Shown here: positions 18,809-26,924 of the stretch, piece after piece
How positions within the stretch are numbered: the first letter of the stretch is position 1
How the letters are laid out: the number at the start of each line of letters is the position of its first letter
Origin: Agrococcus sp. ProA11
Lineage (GTDB): Bacteria; Actinomycetota; Actinomycetes; Actinomycetales; Microbacteriaceae
DNA length: 64,000 nt
NCBI RefSeq assembly: GCF_039880525.1
Contig: NZ_CP156989.1
Coordinates: 186,001-250,000 of the forward strand
Reading direction: 5' to 3'
Notes under the pieces: model-generated
Databases searched by the model: none
The model's input: only the letters and a program-made list of their open reading frames with translations
Told to the model about the DNA's origin: nothing
Position numbers and translations under genes: made by a program

Positions 18809-19331
18809 GGTACGAAACGGTCGCCCCGAGCGCCGCGGCGCGACGCTTTGGTACCGCTCGCGGCTCGGGGTGACCCGCATCCGCTGGCCGCGCGCCCGAC
18901 CGGTACCGAATGGTCGCCTCCTGCCCCGCCGCGCGTCGCTTTGGTACCGCTCGCGGCTCGGGGTGACCCGCATCCGCTGGCCGCGCTGTAGAGCGGTACC
19001 GAATGGTCGCCTCGAGCCCCGCCGCGCGACGTTTTGGTACCGCTCGCGGCTGGGATGGCCCGCATCCGCTGGCCGCGCCGCCGAGCGGTACCGAATGGTC
19101 GCCTCGAGCCGTGCCGCGCGACGCTTTGGTACCGCTCGGGGCTCGGGGTGACCCGCATCCGCTGGCCGCGCGGCCGACCGGTACCGAATGGTCGCCTCAA
19201 GCCCCGCGGCGCGACGCTTTGGTACCGCAACGCGGCTCGGGCGGGTGGGCGCCCGCTGGCTGCGCGGCCGAGCGGTACCGAATGGTCGCTTCGAGCCTCG
19301 CCGCGCGAAGTTTTGGTACCGCACGCGGGCA
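18809..19331. repeat. Six-copy ~93-bp tandem repeat array with internal dyad
   Basis: Units begin with GGTAC at 18809, 18902, 18995, 19087, 19180 and 19274, so the period is 92-94 bases. Each unit starts with GGTACCGAATGGTCGCC and holds a second GGTACC about 42-48 bases later, preceded by GCGCGACGCTTT. The two ends are imperfect inverted repeats and could fold into a long hairpin. The second half (gctcggggtgacccgcatccgctggccgcg) is spacer-like but also conserved, except in the last copies, which drift. The array fills the space between the convergent helicase and ROK genes. All six-frame readings through it are artefacts. Confidence 0.92.
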
Positions 19332-19393
19332 GGCGGGGCAGGCGGAGCGAGATGCGCAGAGCGGGATGCGCGGCGGTGCGCGGGCGGCGCGGG

Positions 19394-20356
19394 CTACGCG
19401 GCCAGGACCGCGGCGCCGATGGCGGCCGCGTGGCCGCCGAGCTGCGCGAGCGCGAGGCGCCGCGGCTGCGGCACGCCGGGCAGCGTCGGGCGCTCGTCGA
19501 GCTCGCGCTCGATCACGGGCAGCAGCAGGTCGGCGCACGTGAGCATGACCGTGCCGCCGAGCACCACCACCTCCGGATCGAACGCGGGCAGCAGTCGGCG
19601 CAGCCCCGCGGCGACCGCCTTGGCGGCATCGTCCATCGCCGCGATCGCGGCGGGATCGCCGGCTCGCGCTGCGTTGGCGAGGTGCTCGGCCGTCGGAACG
19701 CCCCCAGGCGACAGCGCCACCGCGGCAGGCACGCCCGCCGCCTCACGCCGCAGCGCGTTGCCGCCCGCATACGCCTCGAGGCAGCCGTGCCCCGAGCAGG
19801 AGCACAGCGGCCCGTCCTCGTGGATCGTCACGTGACCGAGCTCGGCGCCCAGTCCGTGGGCCCCGATCAGCGGCCGCCCGTCGGCGACAAACGCCCCGCC
19901 GACGCCGGTGCCGAGGGCGAGCAGGATCGACGACGACGCATCCGACGCCGCACCCATCGCCGCCTCGCCCACCAGGTAGCCGTTCGCATCGTTGTCGATC
20001 GTCACCGGCAGGCCGAGCCGGTCGGCGAGCGCCGCCCGCAGCCCGAAGTCGCGCACGCCCAGGTGCGCGGCCCAGATGACGGTCTCGCGGTCGCGCGTCA
20101 TCCAGGCGGCGATGGCGAGGCCGACGGCGGTGATCCGCGGCTGGCCCTCGGCGGCGAGCTGCGCGTCGAGTTCATGCACGGCCGCCGCGAGGGCGTCCAC
20201 GAGCGACACCGGACCGTGGATGCTGTGCGCCCGGTGGCTGCGCGCGAGCACGTCGTCGAGCGTCCAGGGGCGAGCGGCGTCACGGCCCTCGGCCGGTACG
20301 GCGAGCGCAACGCCCGCGATCTTGGTTCCGCCCACGTCGAGGCCTGCGACTGTCAC
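19394..20356 (-). CDS. ROK family sugar kinase/regulator
   Basis: The 320-residue protein carries the ROK ATP site DVGGTKIAG at the N-terminus, the phosphate-binding block LALGTGVGGAFV, the general base region TIDNDANGY and the zinc site CSCSGHGCLEAYAGG. There is no N-terminal helix-turn-helix, so it is a kinase (glucokinase, N-acetylglucosamine or fructokinase type) rather than a repressor. The GTG at 20356 is preceded by AGGATGAGG; the earlier GTG at 20374 is less likely. It is divergent from the EEP gene, with about 60 bases between the two starts, and converges on the repeat array. Confidence 0.88.
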   Translation of the reverse strand: MTVAGLDVGGTKIAGVALAVPAEGRDAARPWTLDDVLARSHRAHSIHGPVSLVDALAAAVHELDAQLAAEGQPRITAVGLAIAAWMTRDRETVIWAAHLGVRDFGLRAALADRLGLPVTIDNDANGYLVGEAAMGAASDASSSILLALGTGVGGAFVADGRPLIGAHGLGAELGHVTIHEDGPLCSCSGHGCLEAYAGGNALRREAAGVPAAVALSPGGVPTAEHLANAARAGDPAAIAAMDDAAKAVAAGLRRLLPAFDPEVVVLGGTVMLTCADLLLPVIERELDERPTLPGVPQPRRLALAQLGGHAAAIGAAVLAA

Positions 20357-20415
20357 AACCTCATCCTGCCGCACGGCGCCGCCGAATCCGCGCGCTACCC
20401 GGCAGGATGGGCCGC

Positions 20416-21285
20416 ATGCGCCTGGTGACCTGGAACGTGCTGCACGGCAGGACCATGGGCGACGCCCACGTCGACGCCGACCGCTTCGCAGATGCCGTGC
20501 GCGCGCTCGATGCCGACGTGCTCGCGCTGCAGGAGGTCGATCGCGGGCAGCCGCGCTCCGACTCGATCGACCTCACGGCGCTCGCGGCCGAGGCCATGGG
20601 CGGCGCGAGCGCGTGCTTCGTGCCGACGCTCATCGGCGACCCGGCGCGCTCGTGGCGACCGGCCGACAACCGTGATCTGGACGCGGTCGCCGACGGCTAC
20701 GGCATCGCGCTGCTCTCGCGGTATCCGGTGCAGCGCTGGCACGTGCTGCGACTGGCGCCGGGCGGCGCGCGGCGGATGCCGCCGGTGGATCCGGAGACCG
20801 GCATGGCACACAGGCTGAGCGAGGAGCCGCGCGCGGCCGTCGCCGCGACCATCCGCTCACCGCTCGGCGTCTTCACCATCGTATGCACGCACCTGAGCTT
20901 CGTGCCGGGCTCGAACATCCGCCAGCTGCGCCGCGTCATGCGCTGGATGCATGGCCTGCCGGGCCCGCGCATCCTCATGGGCGACCTCAACCTGCCGCAC
21001 ACCGTCGTGCGCCGGCTGACGCGAGCGCATGCGCTGGCGCACGGGGCGACCTTCCCGGTGATGCAGCCCATGGTGCAGATCGACCACATCCTCAGCCCCG
21101 ATCCGCTGCCGCCGGTGCGGCAGATCCGGCTCGCCAGGCCGCCGCTCTCCGACCACCTGCCGCTCGCCGTCGAGCTGGGGCGGGGTGCGGTGCACCGACG
21201 CGGGCGGCAGTGGGAGCACGCGACAGCGGATGGTGCCGACACCGAGGGCGCGTCGTCGACCGCGGGTGCAGGATGGGAGTCGTGA
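20416..21285 (+). CDS. Endonuclease/exonuclease/phosphatase (EEP) family protein
   Basis: The 289-residue product has the EEP fold signatures: RLVTWNVLHG (Asn ligand), LALQEVDRGQ (metal Glu), CTHLSFVPG (His), MGDLNLPH (Asp, Asn) and LSDHLPLAVEL (Asp-His pair). It belongs to the DNase I/sphingomyelinase-like Mg-dependent phosphohydrolases. There is no signal peptide, so it acts in the cytosol on an unknown phosphodiester or phosphate. The ATG at 20416 has AGGATGGG at good spacing; ATG 20407 sits inside that site. Its stop overlaps the GTG of the next gene (GTGA). Confidence 0.87.
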   Translation: MRLVTWNVLHGRTMGDAHVDADRFADAVRALDADVLALQEVDRGQPRSDSIDLTALAAEAMGGASACFVPTLIGDPARSWRPADNRDLDAVADGYGIALLSRYPVQRWHVLRLAPGGARRMPPVDPETGMAHRLSEEPRAAVAATIRSPLGVFTIVCTHLSFVPGSNIRQLRRVMRWMHGLPGPRILMGDLNLPHTVVRRLTRAHALAHGATFPVMQPMVQIDHILSPDPLPPVRQIRLARPPLSDHLPLAVELGRGAVHRRGRQWEHATADGADTEGASSTAGAGWES

Positions 21286-22424
21286 AGATCCTCCTGACCG
21301 GGTTCGAGCCCTTCGGCGGCGACGCCGAGAACGCCAGCCGCGCGGCGGTGCAGCTGCTCGCCGATGCGTGGGCGGCCGACTTGCAGCCCGGCATCGACCT
21401 CGTCACGGGCACGCTGCCGGTGGTGTTCGCCACCGCGGGGCCCGCGCTCGAGGCGCTCGTCGCGCAGCACGCGCCGGATGCGGTGCTCGCCGTCGGCGAG
21501 GCCGGGGGACGCACCGCCATCACCCCCGAGCGCTGGGCCGTGAACGAGGACGACGCGCGCATCCCCGACAACGCGGGCGACCAGCCGCGCGGCACCGCGA
21601 TCGATCCGGACGGGCCCGCGCGACGCGCATCCGGCTTCGACGCCGATGCGCTCGTGAGCGCGATCCTGCAGGTCGGCCTCCCTGCGGATGCCAGCGACGA
21701 CGCGGGCCGCTTCCTCTGCAACCACGTCGCCTACCTCGTGGCGGGGCTCGAGGTGCCCGGCGGCTTCGTGCACGTGCCAGCCGTGCGGTCGCACGGCGTC
21801 GCCACCGTCGGTGCCGAGACCGACCCGGGCAGCGCCGTCGGCGCACCCGTGCTCACCCACGCCGGCCGGGCGCTCACCTTCGACGACCTCGCGCTGGGCC
21901 TGGCGGCTGCGGTGCGCGCGATCGCCGCGGGCCGAGCGCACCCGGATGCCTCGACATCGACGCGGGAGCTGGGTCGCATCGACCGCGCATCCACCGTCAT
22001 CGCCGCCGACGCCGCCACGATCTACCGGGCGCTCCTCGATCCGCTCGCGCTCGCGATCTGGCTGCCGCCCGTGGGCGCCACGGGCGAGATCGAGCAGATG
22101 GATGCCCGAGTGGGTGGCGGCTTCCGGCTCGTGCTGCGCTTCGCCGACCCGGTCGACCCGAAGACGACGCCGGATTCGGATGCCTCGCTGGTGCGGTTCA
22201 TGGAGCTGGTGCCAGGGCAACGGGTGGTGCAGAGCGTCGCGTTCGAGTCGAGCCAGGAGCGGTTCGGCGGCGAGATGCTGCTGCGGTGGCAGCTGGAGCC
22301 GGTGGCTGCCGGCACCCGCGTGACCGTGTCAGCCGCGGATGTGCCGGCCGGGATCTCGCAGTCGGACCACGAGCTGGGGCTGGGATCGTCGCTGGCGAAC
22401 CTGGCGCGCTACCTGGAGCGCTGA
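21282..22424 (+). CDS. pcp: Pyroglutamyl-peptidase I fused to an SRPBCC/AHSA1 domain
   Basis: Residues 1-215 are a C15 pyroglutamyl peptidase: KILLTGFEPFGG at the start, Glu83 in TPERWAVN, Cys146 in GRFLCNHVAYLV and His164 in GGFVHVPAVRS form the full catalytic triad. The enzyme removes N-terminal pyroglutamate from peptides. Residues about 235-380 are an AHSA1/START-like SRPBCC domain, with TIYRALLDPLALAIWLPP, VGGGFRLVLRF and VVQSVAFESS. The normal family length is about 215, so the protein is a two-domain fusion of 380 residues. The GTG start overlaps the EEP stop by four bases. The C-terminus overlaps the opposite YdeI-like gene by 16 bases. Confidence 0.88.
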   Translation: MKILLTGFEPFGGDAENASRAAVQLLADAWAADLQPGIDLVTGTLPVVFATAGPALEALVAQHAPDAVLAVGEAGGRTAITPERWAVNEDDARIPDNAGDQPRGTAIDPDGPARRASGFDADALVSAILQVGLPADASDDAGRFLCNHVAYLVAGLEVPGGFVHVPAVRSHGVATVGAETDPGSAVGAPVLTHAGRALTFDDLALGLAAAVRAIAAGRAHPDASTSTRELGRIDRASTVIAADAATIYRALLDPLALAIWLPPVGATGEIEQMDARVGGGFRLVLRFADPVDPKTTPDSDASLVRFMELVPGQRVVQSVAFESSQERFGGEMLLRWQLEPVAAGTRVTVSAADVPAGISQSDHELGLGSSLANLARYLER

Positions 22425-23095
22425 CCGCTGGCGGCCGCCGCCGCGGCTGCCCGCTCCACCCACTTCGGCGTCTCGCCGTAGCGCTGCGGCGGGATCAGGC
22501 GGCCAGCGGCGGAGTCGTCGGCCAGTTGCCGGGCCCGCTGCTCCCGCGTCGCCTCGCGCTTTGCGGTGAGCACCCAGGAGATCGCCGCCTTGCGGTACGT
22601 CGCGGTCGCCTCGGCGAGGAAGGCCAGCGCGGCAGGGGAGGCATCGATGTGTTGCTGTAGCTCAGGCGGCAGCTCACGAGCACGCGTCTCGGAGGAGTAG
22701 CCGACGATGTTCTCGCCGCGCCGCGCCTCGAACACGCGGAGGCCCGCCGGATGCATCCGCCCTGCTGCCTGCAGTCGCTCGACATGCGCGACATTCACCG
22801 CAGACCAGACGGACGTCGCCTTGCGCGGCGTCCAGCGCTGCCTGCGCGCGTCGTCGTCGATGCGCTGCGACAGCGAATCGATCCAGCCGAAGCAGAGCGC
22901 TTCCGGCACGGCCTCCGCCCAGGTGAGCCCGCGCGGCTCGACGTGCTTCGAGCGAAGGCCCATCCAGAGCTCGGTGCTCGTCTCGTGATTGGCCTCGAGC
23001 CAGGCACGGAACTCCGCCGCATCGCGGAAGAACACCGCCGGCCGCTCGTCGCTGCCACCGGGGGTGCCGGGCTGCCCTGCCATGCGCATCAGCAT
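22409..23095 (-). CDS. YdeI/OmpD-associated family protein
   Basis: The 228-residue product shows the YdeI-type pattern: FFRDAAEFRAWLEANH, ELWMGLRSKH, TWAEAVPEALCFGWIDS, RQRWTPRKATSVWSAVN, and later a C-terminal helical block ending in PKWVERA. These cytosolic proteins are annotated as bacteriocin-protection or OmdA-like, but their activity is unknown. ATG codons at 23095, 23089 and 23083 are all possible; none has a strong ribosome site. It is convergent with the pcp fusion (16-base overlap) and lies 22 bases downstream of the threonine aldolase on the same strand. Confidence 0.83.
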   Translation of the reverse strand: MLMRMAGQPGTPGGSDERPAVFFRDAAEFRAWLEANHETSTELWMGLRSKHVEPRGLTWAEAVPEALCFGWIDSLSQRIDDDARRQRWTPRKATSVWSAVNVAHVERLQAAGRMHPAGLRVFEARRGENIVGYSSETRARELPPELQQHIDASPAALAFLAEATATYRKAAISWVLTAKREATREQRARQLADDSAAGRLIPPQRYGETPKWVERAAAAAAASGQRSR

Positions 23096-23117
23096 GCCAC
23101 CGGCCACCGACGCGCGG

Positions 23118-24164
23118 CTAGGAGACGGCGCTCCGCACCGCCGCGGCGAACGCATCGACATCGGCCTCGGTCGTGTCCCACGTGCACATCCAGCGCACCT
23201 CGCGTGCCGCTGCATCCCAGTCGTAGAAGAAGAACGCGTCGCGCACCGCGTCGGCCACACCCTCCGGCAGCCGCGCGAACACGCCGTTCGACTGCGTCGG
23301 GTAGGCGAACTCCACACCCGGCAGCTGCTCGACCGCGGCGCGCAGGCGCGCGGCCATCGCGTTCGCGTGCGCGGCGTTCTGCTCCCACAGGTCGCCCTCG
23401 AAGAGCGCGATCAGCTGCGCCGAGATGAAGCGCATCTTCGACGCCAGCTGCATGTTGAGCTTGCGCAGGAAGACGAGGCCCTCACCTGCGCGCTCCGACA
23501 GCACGACGACCGCCTCGGCGCCCATCGCGCCGTTCTTCGTGCCGCCGAGCGAGAGGATGTCGACGCCGGCATCCGTCGTGAACTCGCGGAACGGCACGCC
23601 CAGCGACACCGCCGCGTTCGACAGCCGCGCGCCGTCGACGTGCAGCAGCATGCCCTTCGCGTGCGCGTGGTCGGCGATCGCGCGGATCTCGTCGGCGGTG
23701 TAGAGGGTGCCGAGTTCGCTCGACTGCGTGATCGAGACCGCGAGCGGCTGCGCGCGGTGCTCGTCGCCCCAGCCCCACGCCTCCTGGTCGATCAGCTCGG
23801 GTGTCAGCTTGCCGTCGGGGGTCGGCACGGTGAGCAGCTTCATGCCGCCGACCCGCTCGGGCGCGCCGCCCTCGTCGACGTTGATGTGGGCGCTCTTCGC
23901 CGAGATCACGGCCCCCCAGCGGGGCAGCAGCGACTGCAGGGCGATGACGTTGGCGCCGGTGCCGTTGAAGACGGGGAACGCCTCGGCGCTCTCGCCGAAG
24001 TGGCCGCGCACGACCTGCTGCAGCCGGGCGGTGTAGTCGTCGGCGCCATAGGCGGTTTGGTGGCCGCCGTTCGCGTCGGCGATCGCGGCGAGCACGTCGG
24101 GGTGCACGCCGGAGTAGTTGTCGGATGCGAAGCCGCGGCGGTCGGTGTCGTGGAGGATCTGCAC
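23118..24164 (-). CDS. Low-specificity L-threonine aldolase (PLP)
   Basis: This 348-residue fold-type I PLP enzyme has FASDNYSGVHPDVLAA at the N-terminus, the aromatic-stacking segment SAKSAHINVDEGGAPE, the PLP Asp/Arg block LHVDGARLSNAAVSLG and the Schiff-base lysine K210 in LSLGGTKNGAMG. It would split L-threonine or L-allo-threonine into glycine and acetaldehyde. Length and motifs fit the family end to end. The ATG at 24164 is preceded by a short GGAAAG-like run. It precedes the YdeI-like gene on the same strand. Confidence 0.92.
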   Translation of the reverse strand: MQILHDTDRRGFASDNYSGVHPDVLAAIADANGGHQTAYGADDYTARLQQVVRGHFGESAEAFPVFNGTGANVIALQSLLPRWGAVISAKSAHINVDEGGAPERVGGMKLLTVPTPDGKLTPELIDQEAWGWGDEHRAQPLAVSITQSSELGTLYTADEIRAIADHAHAKGMLLHVDGARLSNAAVSLGVPFREFTTDAGVDILSLGGTKNGAMGAEAVVVLSERAGEGLVFLRKLNMQLASKMRFISAQLIALFEGDLWEQNAAHANAMAARLRAAVEQLPGVEFAYPTQSNGVFARLPEGVADAVRDAFFFYDWDAAAREVRWMCTWDTTEADVDAFAAAVRSAVS

Positions 24165-24308
24165 CCGATGATCTTTCCAGACCGGATGCGCACTGCCCCA
24201 ACCAAGGCTCTGTCAGAACTCAGGCTCGCGCGTCACAATGAGCCCGGGGGAGACCCCGCGGAGTCGGCGACGCTCACGAGCGTCACCGCCAGACGATCGG
24301 AGATGCAG

Positions 24309-24710
24309 ATGCACGACACCACGCAGCCGGGCCACCATGACCATGAGGGCGAGCACGGCCACGGGCACGATGCCGAGCACGATGTGACGGCCGAGGCGCA
24401 CGAGTCGACGTCCGACCAGGACTCGCCATCGCAGGGCCTCGGGCCGTCGACCACCGGCACCGGTTCGCCCGTGCAGGACGCGGATTCGCCCTCCGAGGGC
24501 CTCGGCGGCTCGGCGACCGGCACCGGTTCGCCCGTGCAGGAGGCGGAGTCGCCTGCCGACGGCCTCGGCAGCCCGGCGGTGGGCGGCACCTCGCACGTGC
24601 AGGATGCCGAGTCGCCCGAGCACGGCACTGGCGCCGGCGGTGGCGGTCACACCGAGCACACCGAGCACCACGAGCACCACGAGCACGAGCACCACGAGCA
24701 CAAGGACTGA
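24309..24710 (+). CDS. Histidine-rich repeat protein of unknown function
   Basis: The frame encodes 133 residues with no cysteine and no membrane helix. The head (MHDTTQPGHHDHEGEHGHGH) and the tail (TEHHEHHEHEHHEHKD) are His/Glu-rich. Between them lie three ~21-residue repeats of the form DSPSxGLGxSxTGTGSPVQDA, the third degenerate and followed by ESPEHGTG. Such ends would bind Ni, Zn or Cu. A CGGAG site precedes the ATG at 24309, and ATG 24303 is an alternative. I know no named family with this layout. The reverse-strand open frame over the same bases is a shadow. It stands alone between the aldolase and the photolyase. Confidence 0.6.
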   Translation: MHDTTQPGHHDHEGEHGHGHDAEHDVTAEAHESTSDQDSPSQGLGPSTTGTGSPVQDADSPSEGLGGSATGTGSPVQEAESPADGLGSPAVGGTSHVQDAESPEHGTGAGGGGHTEHTEHHEHHEHEHHEHKD

Positions 24711-24786
24711 GCGCGCTCCACGACCGAGCGGGCGCCGCGACGGCGCTCGCTCGGCGTCGTGGAGCCCGGCTCGGTAGCCTCCGGCC

Positions 24787-26145
24787 ATGACCACGCAGAT
24801 CGTCTGGTTCCGCCGCGACCTCCGGGTGGGCGACCAACCCGCGCTCGCCGCCGCGTCGGCAGCGGGCGACGTGCTGCCCGTGTTCATCGTCGATCCGGCG
24901 TTCGACGCCGCAGGAGCCGCTCGCACCGCGGCGCTGCGCACGGCGCTCGCGGCCCTGCACGCGGCGACCGACGGCGCGCTCGTCGTGCGCTCCGGCCCAC
25001 CCGAGCGGGTGTTGCCCGCGCTCGTGCGCGAAGCGGCCGCGGCCGCCGTGCACGTCTCGGGCGAGACCACGCCGCTCGGGCGGCGCCGCGACCGTCGCGT
25101 GGAGGCCGCCCTCGACGTGCCGCTGATCGCCACCGGCACGCCCTACGCCGTCTCGCCCGGCAGGGTGCGCAAGGCCGACGGTGACCCCTTCCGCGTCTTC
25201 ACGCCCTTCTCGCGCGCCTGGCTCGAGCACGGCTGGCGCGCGCCCGCCGAGCTGCCCGCCGGGCACCGCTGGGTGCGGCACATCGAGAGCGAGCCGCTGC
25301 CGCAGCCGCCAGCGGTATCCGCCGACCTGACGTGGGCGAGCGAGGAGGGCGCGCTCGAGCGCTGGCACGCCTTCCTCGAGGACGACATCGACGACTACGA
25401 CGAGCAGCGCGACCGTGCCGACCTCGACGGCACCTCCCGGCTGTCGATCGCGCTGAAGCTCGGCGCCGTGCATCCGCGCACGCTGCTGGCCGACCTCGAT
25501 CGCGTCGCCCCCGGCAGGAGCAAGGCGGCGCAACGCTCCCTCAAGCGCTTCCAGACCGAGCTCGCCTGGCGGGAGTTCTATGCCGATGTGCTCTTCCACC
25601 ATCCGCGCTCCGCCTGGCACGACTACGGCGAGCAACTGCAGGGGATGCCCTACGACGAGCCGGGCGACGGCTTCGACGCGTGGTGCGCCGGCCGCACCGG
25701 CTTCCCCTTCGTCGACGCCGGCATGCGGCAGCTGCTCGCGGAGGGGTGGATGCACAATCGCGTGCGGATGGTGACGGCGAGCTTCCTGACCAAGGATCTG
25801 CACGTGTGGTGGCCGATCGGCGCCCGGCACTTCCTGCGGCACCTCGCCGACGGCGACCTCGCCTCCAACAACCACGGCTGGCAGTGGACGGCGGGCACCG
25901 GCACGGATGCATCCCCGTACTTCCGGGTCTTCAACCCGGTGCTGCAGGGCCAGCGGTTCGATCCGCAGGGCGACTACGTGCGCCGCTGGATCCCCGAGCT
26001 GCGGCACGTGCCCGGTGCCGCGGTGCACGAGCCGTGGAAGGTCGACGGCGCGCTCGCGCAGGGGTACCCGGAGCGCATCCTCGACCACAAGGCGGAACGC
26101 GAAGAGGCGCTTGCCCGACTGGAGTGGGCCAAGCGCCTTCGCTGA
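24787..26145 (+). CDS. phr: Deoxyribodipyrimidine photolyase (CPD class I)
   Basis: The 452-residue protein has the N-terminal antenna domain (IVWFRRDLRVGDQPAL) and the C-terminal FAD domain. Key blocks are GTSRLSIALKLGAVHPR (FAD phosphate), ELAWREFYADVLFHHP, GFPFVDAGMRQLLAEGWMHNRVRMVTASFLTKDL and NNHGWQWTAGTGTDASPYFRVFNP, which hold the electron-transfer tryptophans and the lesion pocket. It repairs cyclobutane pyrimidine dimers with blue light. The start is at 24787, directly at the first strand. A bidirectional terminator follows. Confidence 0.95.
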   Translation: MTTQIVWFRRDLRVGDQPALAAASAAGDVLPVFIVDPAFDAAGAARTAALRTALAALHAATDGALVVRSGPPERVLPALVREAAAAAVHVSGETTPLGRRRDRRVEAALDVPLIATGTPYAVSPGRVRKADGDPFRVFTPFSRAWLEHGWRAPAELPAGHRWVRHIESEPLPQPPAVSADLTWASEEGALERWHAFLEDDIDDYDEQRDRADLDGTSRLSIALKLGAVHPRTLLADLDRVAPGRSKAAQRSLKRFQTELAWREFYADVLFHHPRSAWHDYGEQLQGMPYDEPGDGFDAWCAGRTGFPFVDAGMRQLLAEGWMHNRVRMVTASFLTKDLHVWWPIGARHFLRHLADGDLASNNHGWQWTAGTGTDASPYFRVFNPVLQGQRFDPQGDYVRRWIPELRHVPGAAVHEPWKVDGALAQGYPERILDHKAEREEALARLEWAKRLR

Positions 26146-26158
26146 GCGGTTGGGATGC

Positions 26159-26188
26159 GGGGGCCGGCAGTGCTGGCCGCCGGCCCCC
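26159..26188. terminator. Bidirectional hairpin terminator
   Basis: GGGGGCCGGC (26159-26168) and GCCGGCCCCC (26179-26188) form a ten-pair perfect stem with a ten-base loop. It lies between the convergent photolyase and ABC permease genes and can serve both. Confidence 0.75.
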
Positions 26189-26193
26189 GACCG

Positions 26194-26913
26194 CTACCGG
26201 GCCTGGGCCCGCCGCACGAGCGTCAGCCAGATGGCACCGCCGATGGCGCCCCAGACCGCGGTCACGACCATCCATCCGCCCCAGCCCATGCCGGCGATTT
26301 CCAGTGCGGTGGTGCGGAAGCCCTCTGAGACGAACATGCCTGCCCCGATGGCGAGCACGACGACGGCGAGCGAGAGCCAGAAGATCCACAGGAACGACTG
26401 GCCCCAGCGCTGGAACGCCGTGGTGATCGCGGCGCCGACGAGGGCGACACCGAAGATCAGCAGGAAGGTCTGGATCAGCGTGTGCCACCACGGCCCGAGT
26501 CCCGTGAACGCGACGTCGAAGAAGCGGATGCTGAGCCCGAAGCCGCCGGTCGCGACCTCGATCACCTTGCCGATCGTGATGAGGACGGCGTAGAAGACAG
26601 CGTTGCCGAGGAACACGGCGGTGGTGCCGACCGCGAACTCGCGGCGGGTGAGCCCGAGCCCGAGGGCAAGCGGGAAGTACTGCCCCATCGCGGTGAAGCC
26701 GAAGCCGATCATGGGCCCGAGCAGCGCGAAGATCGCGCCGTTGTACTGCATGCCCATGTTCATGCCGGCGCGGGCCTCGGGCCCGCCCACGCTGATCACC
26801 AGCGCGCCGATGATGAGCACGATGATGAGCGAGAAGCACATGATCAGGAGCGGCCAGCCGAAGGCCTGCAGCTTGTTGACGGTGTGGAGCTGGATGACGT
26901 TGCGGATGCGCAT
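26194..26913 (-). CDS. ABC-2 type transporter permease
   Basis: The 239-residue protein has six membrane helices with no other domain, beginning with LLIMCFSLIIVLIIGALVI after a short head. The pattern (helices 1-2, a long polar stretch NMGMQYNGAIF, the LTRREFAVGTTAVF connection) is that of small ABC-2 permeases partnered with YtrB/EcsA-type ATPases. It is 11 bases downstream of its ATPase and is the last gene of the GntR-ATPase-permease operon. The cargo is not evident; related YtrA-controlled exporters respond to cell-wall antibiotics. Confidence 0.82.
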   Translation of the reverse strand: MRIRNVIQLHTVNKLQAFGWPLLIMCFSLIIVLIIGALVISVGGPEARAGMNMGMQYNGAIFALLGPMIGFGFTAMGQYFPLALGLGLTRREFAVGTTAVFLGNAVFYAVLITIGKVIEVATGGFGLSIRFFDVAFTGLGPWWHTLIQTFLLIFGVALVGAAITTAFQRWGQSFLWIFWLSLAVVVLAIGAGMFVSEGFRTTALEIAGMGWGGWMVVTAVWGAIGGAIWLTLVRRAQAR

Positions 26914-26924
26914 GACGACTCCTC

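Noticed and set aside
18809-19331. Regularly spaced repeats resembling a CRISPR array
   Set aside because: The bases between the GGTACC dyads are themselves repeated from unit to unit, so there are no unique spacers, and no cas genes lie nearby.
24213-25139. Reverse-strand frame over the His-rich gene and photolyase start
   Set aside because: It crosses two forward genes and owes its openness to GC-rich codons; no ribosome site or domain is seen.
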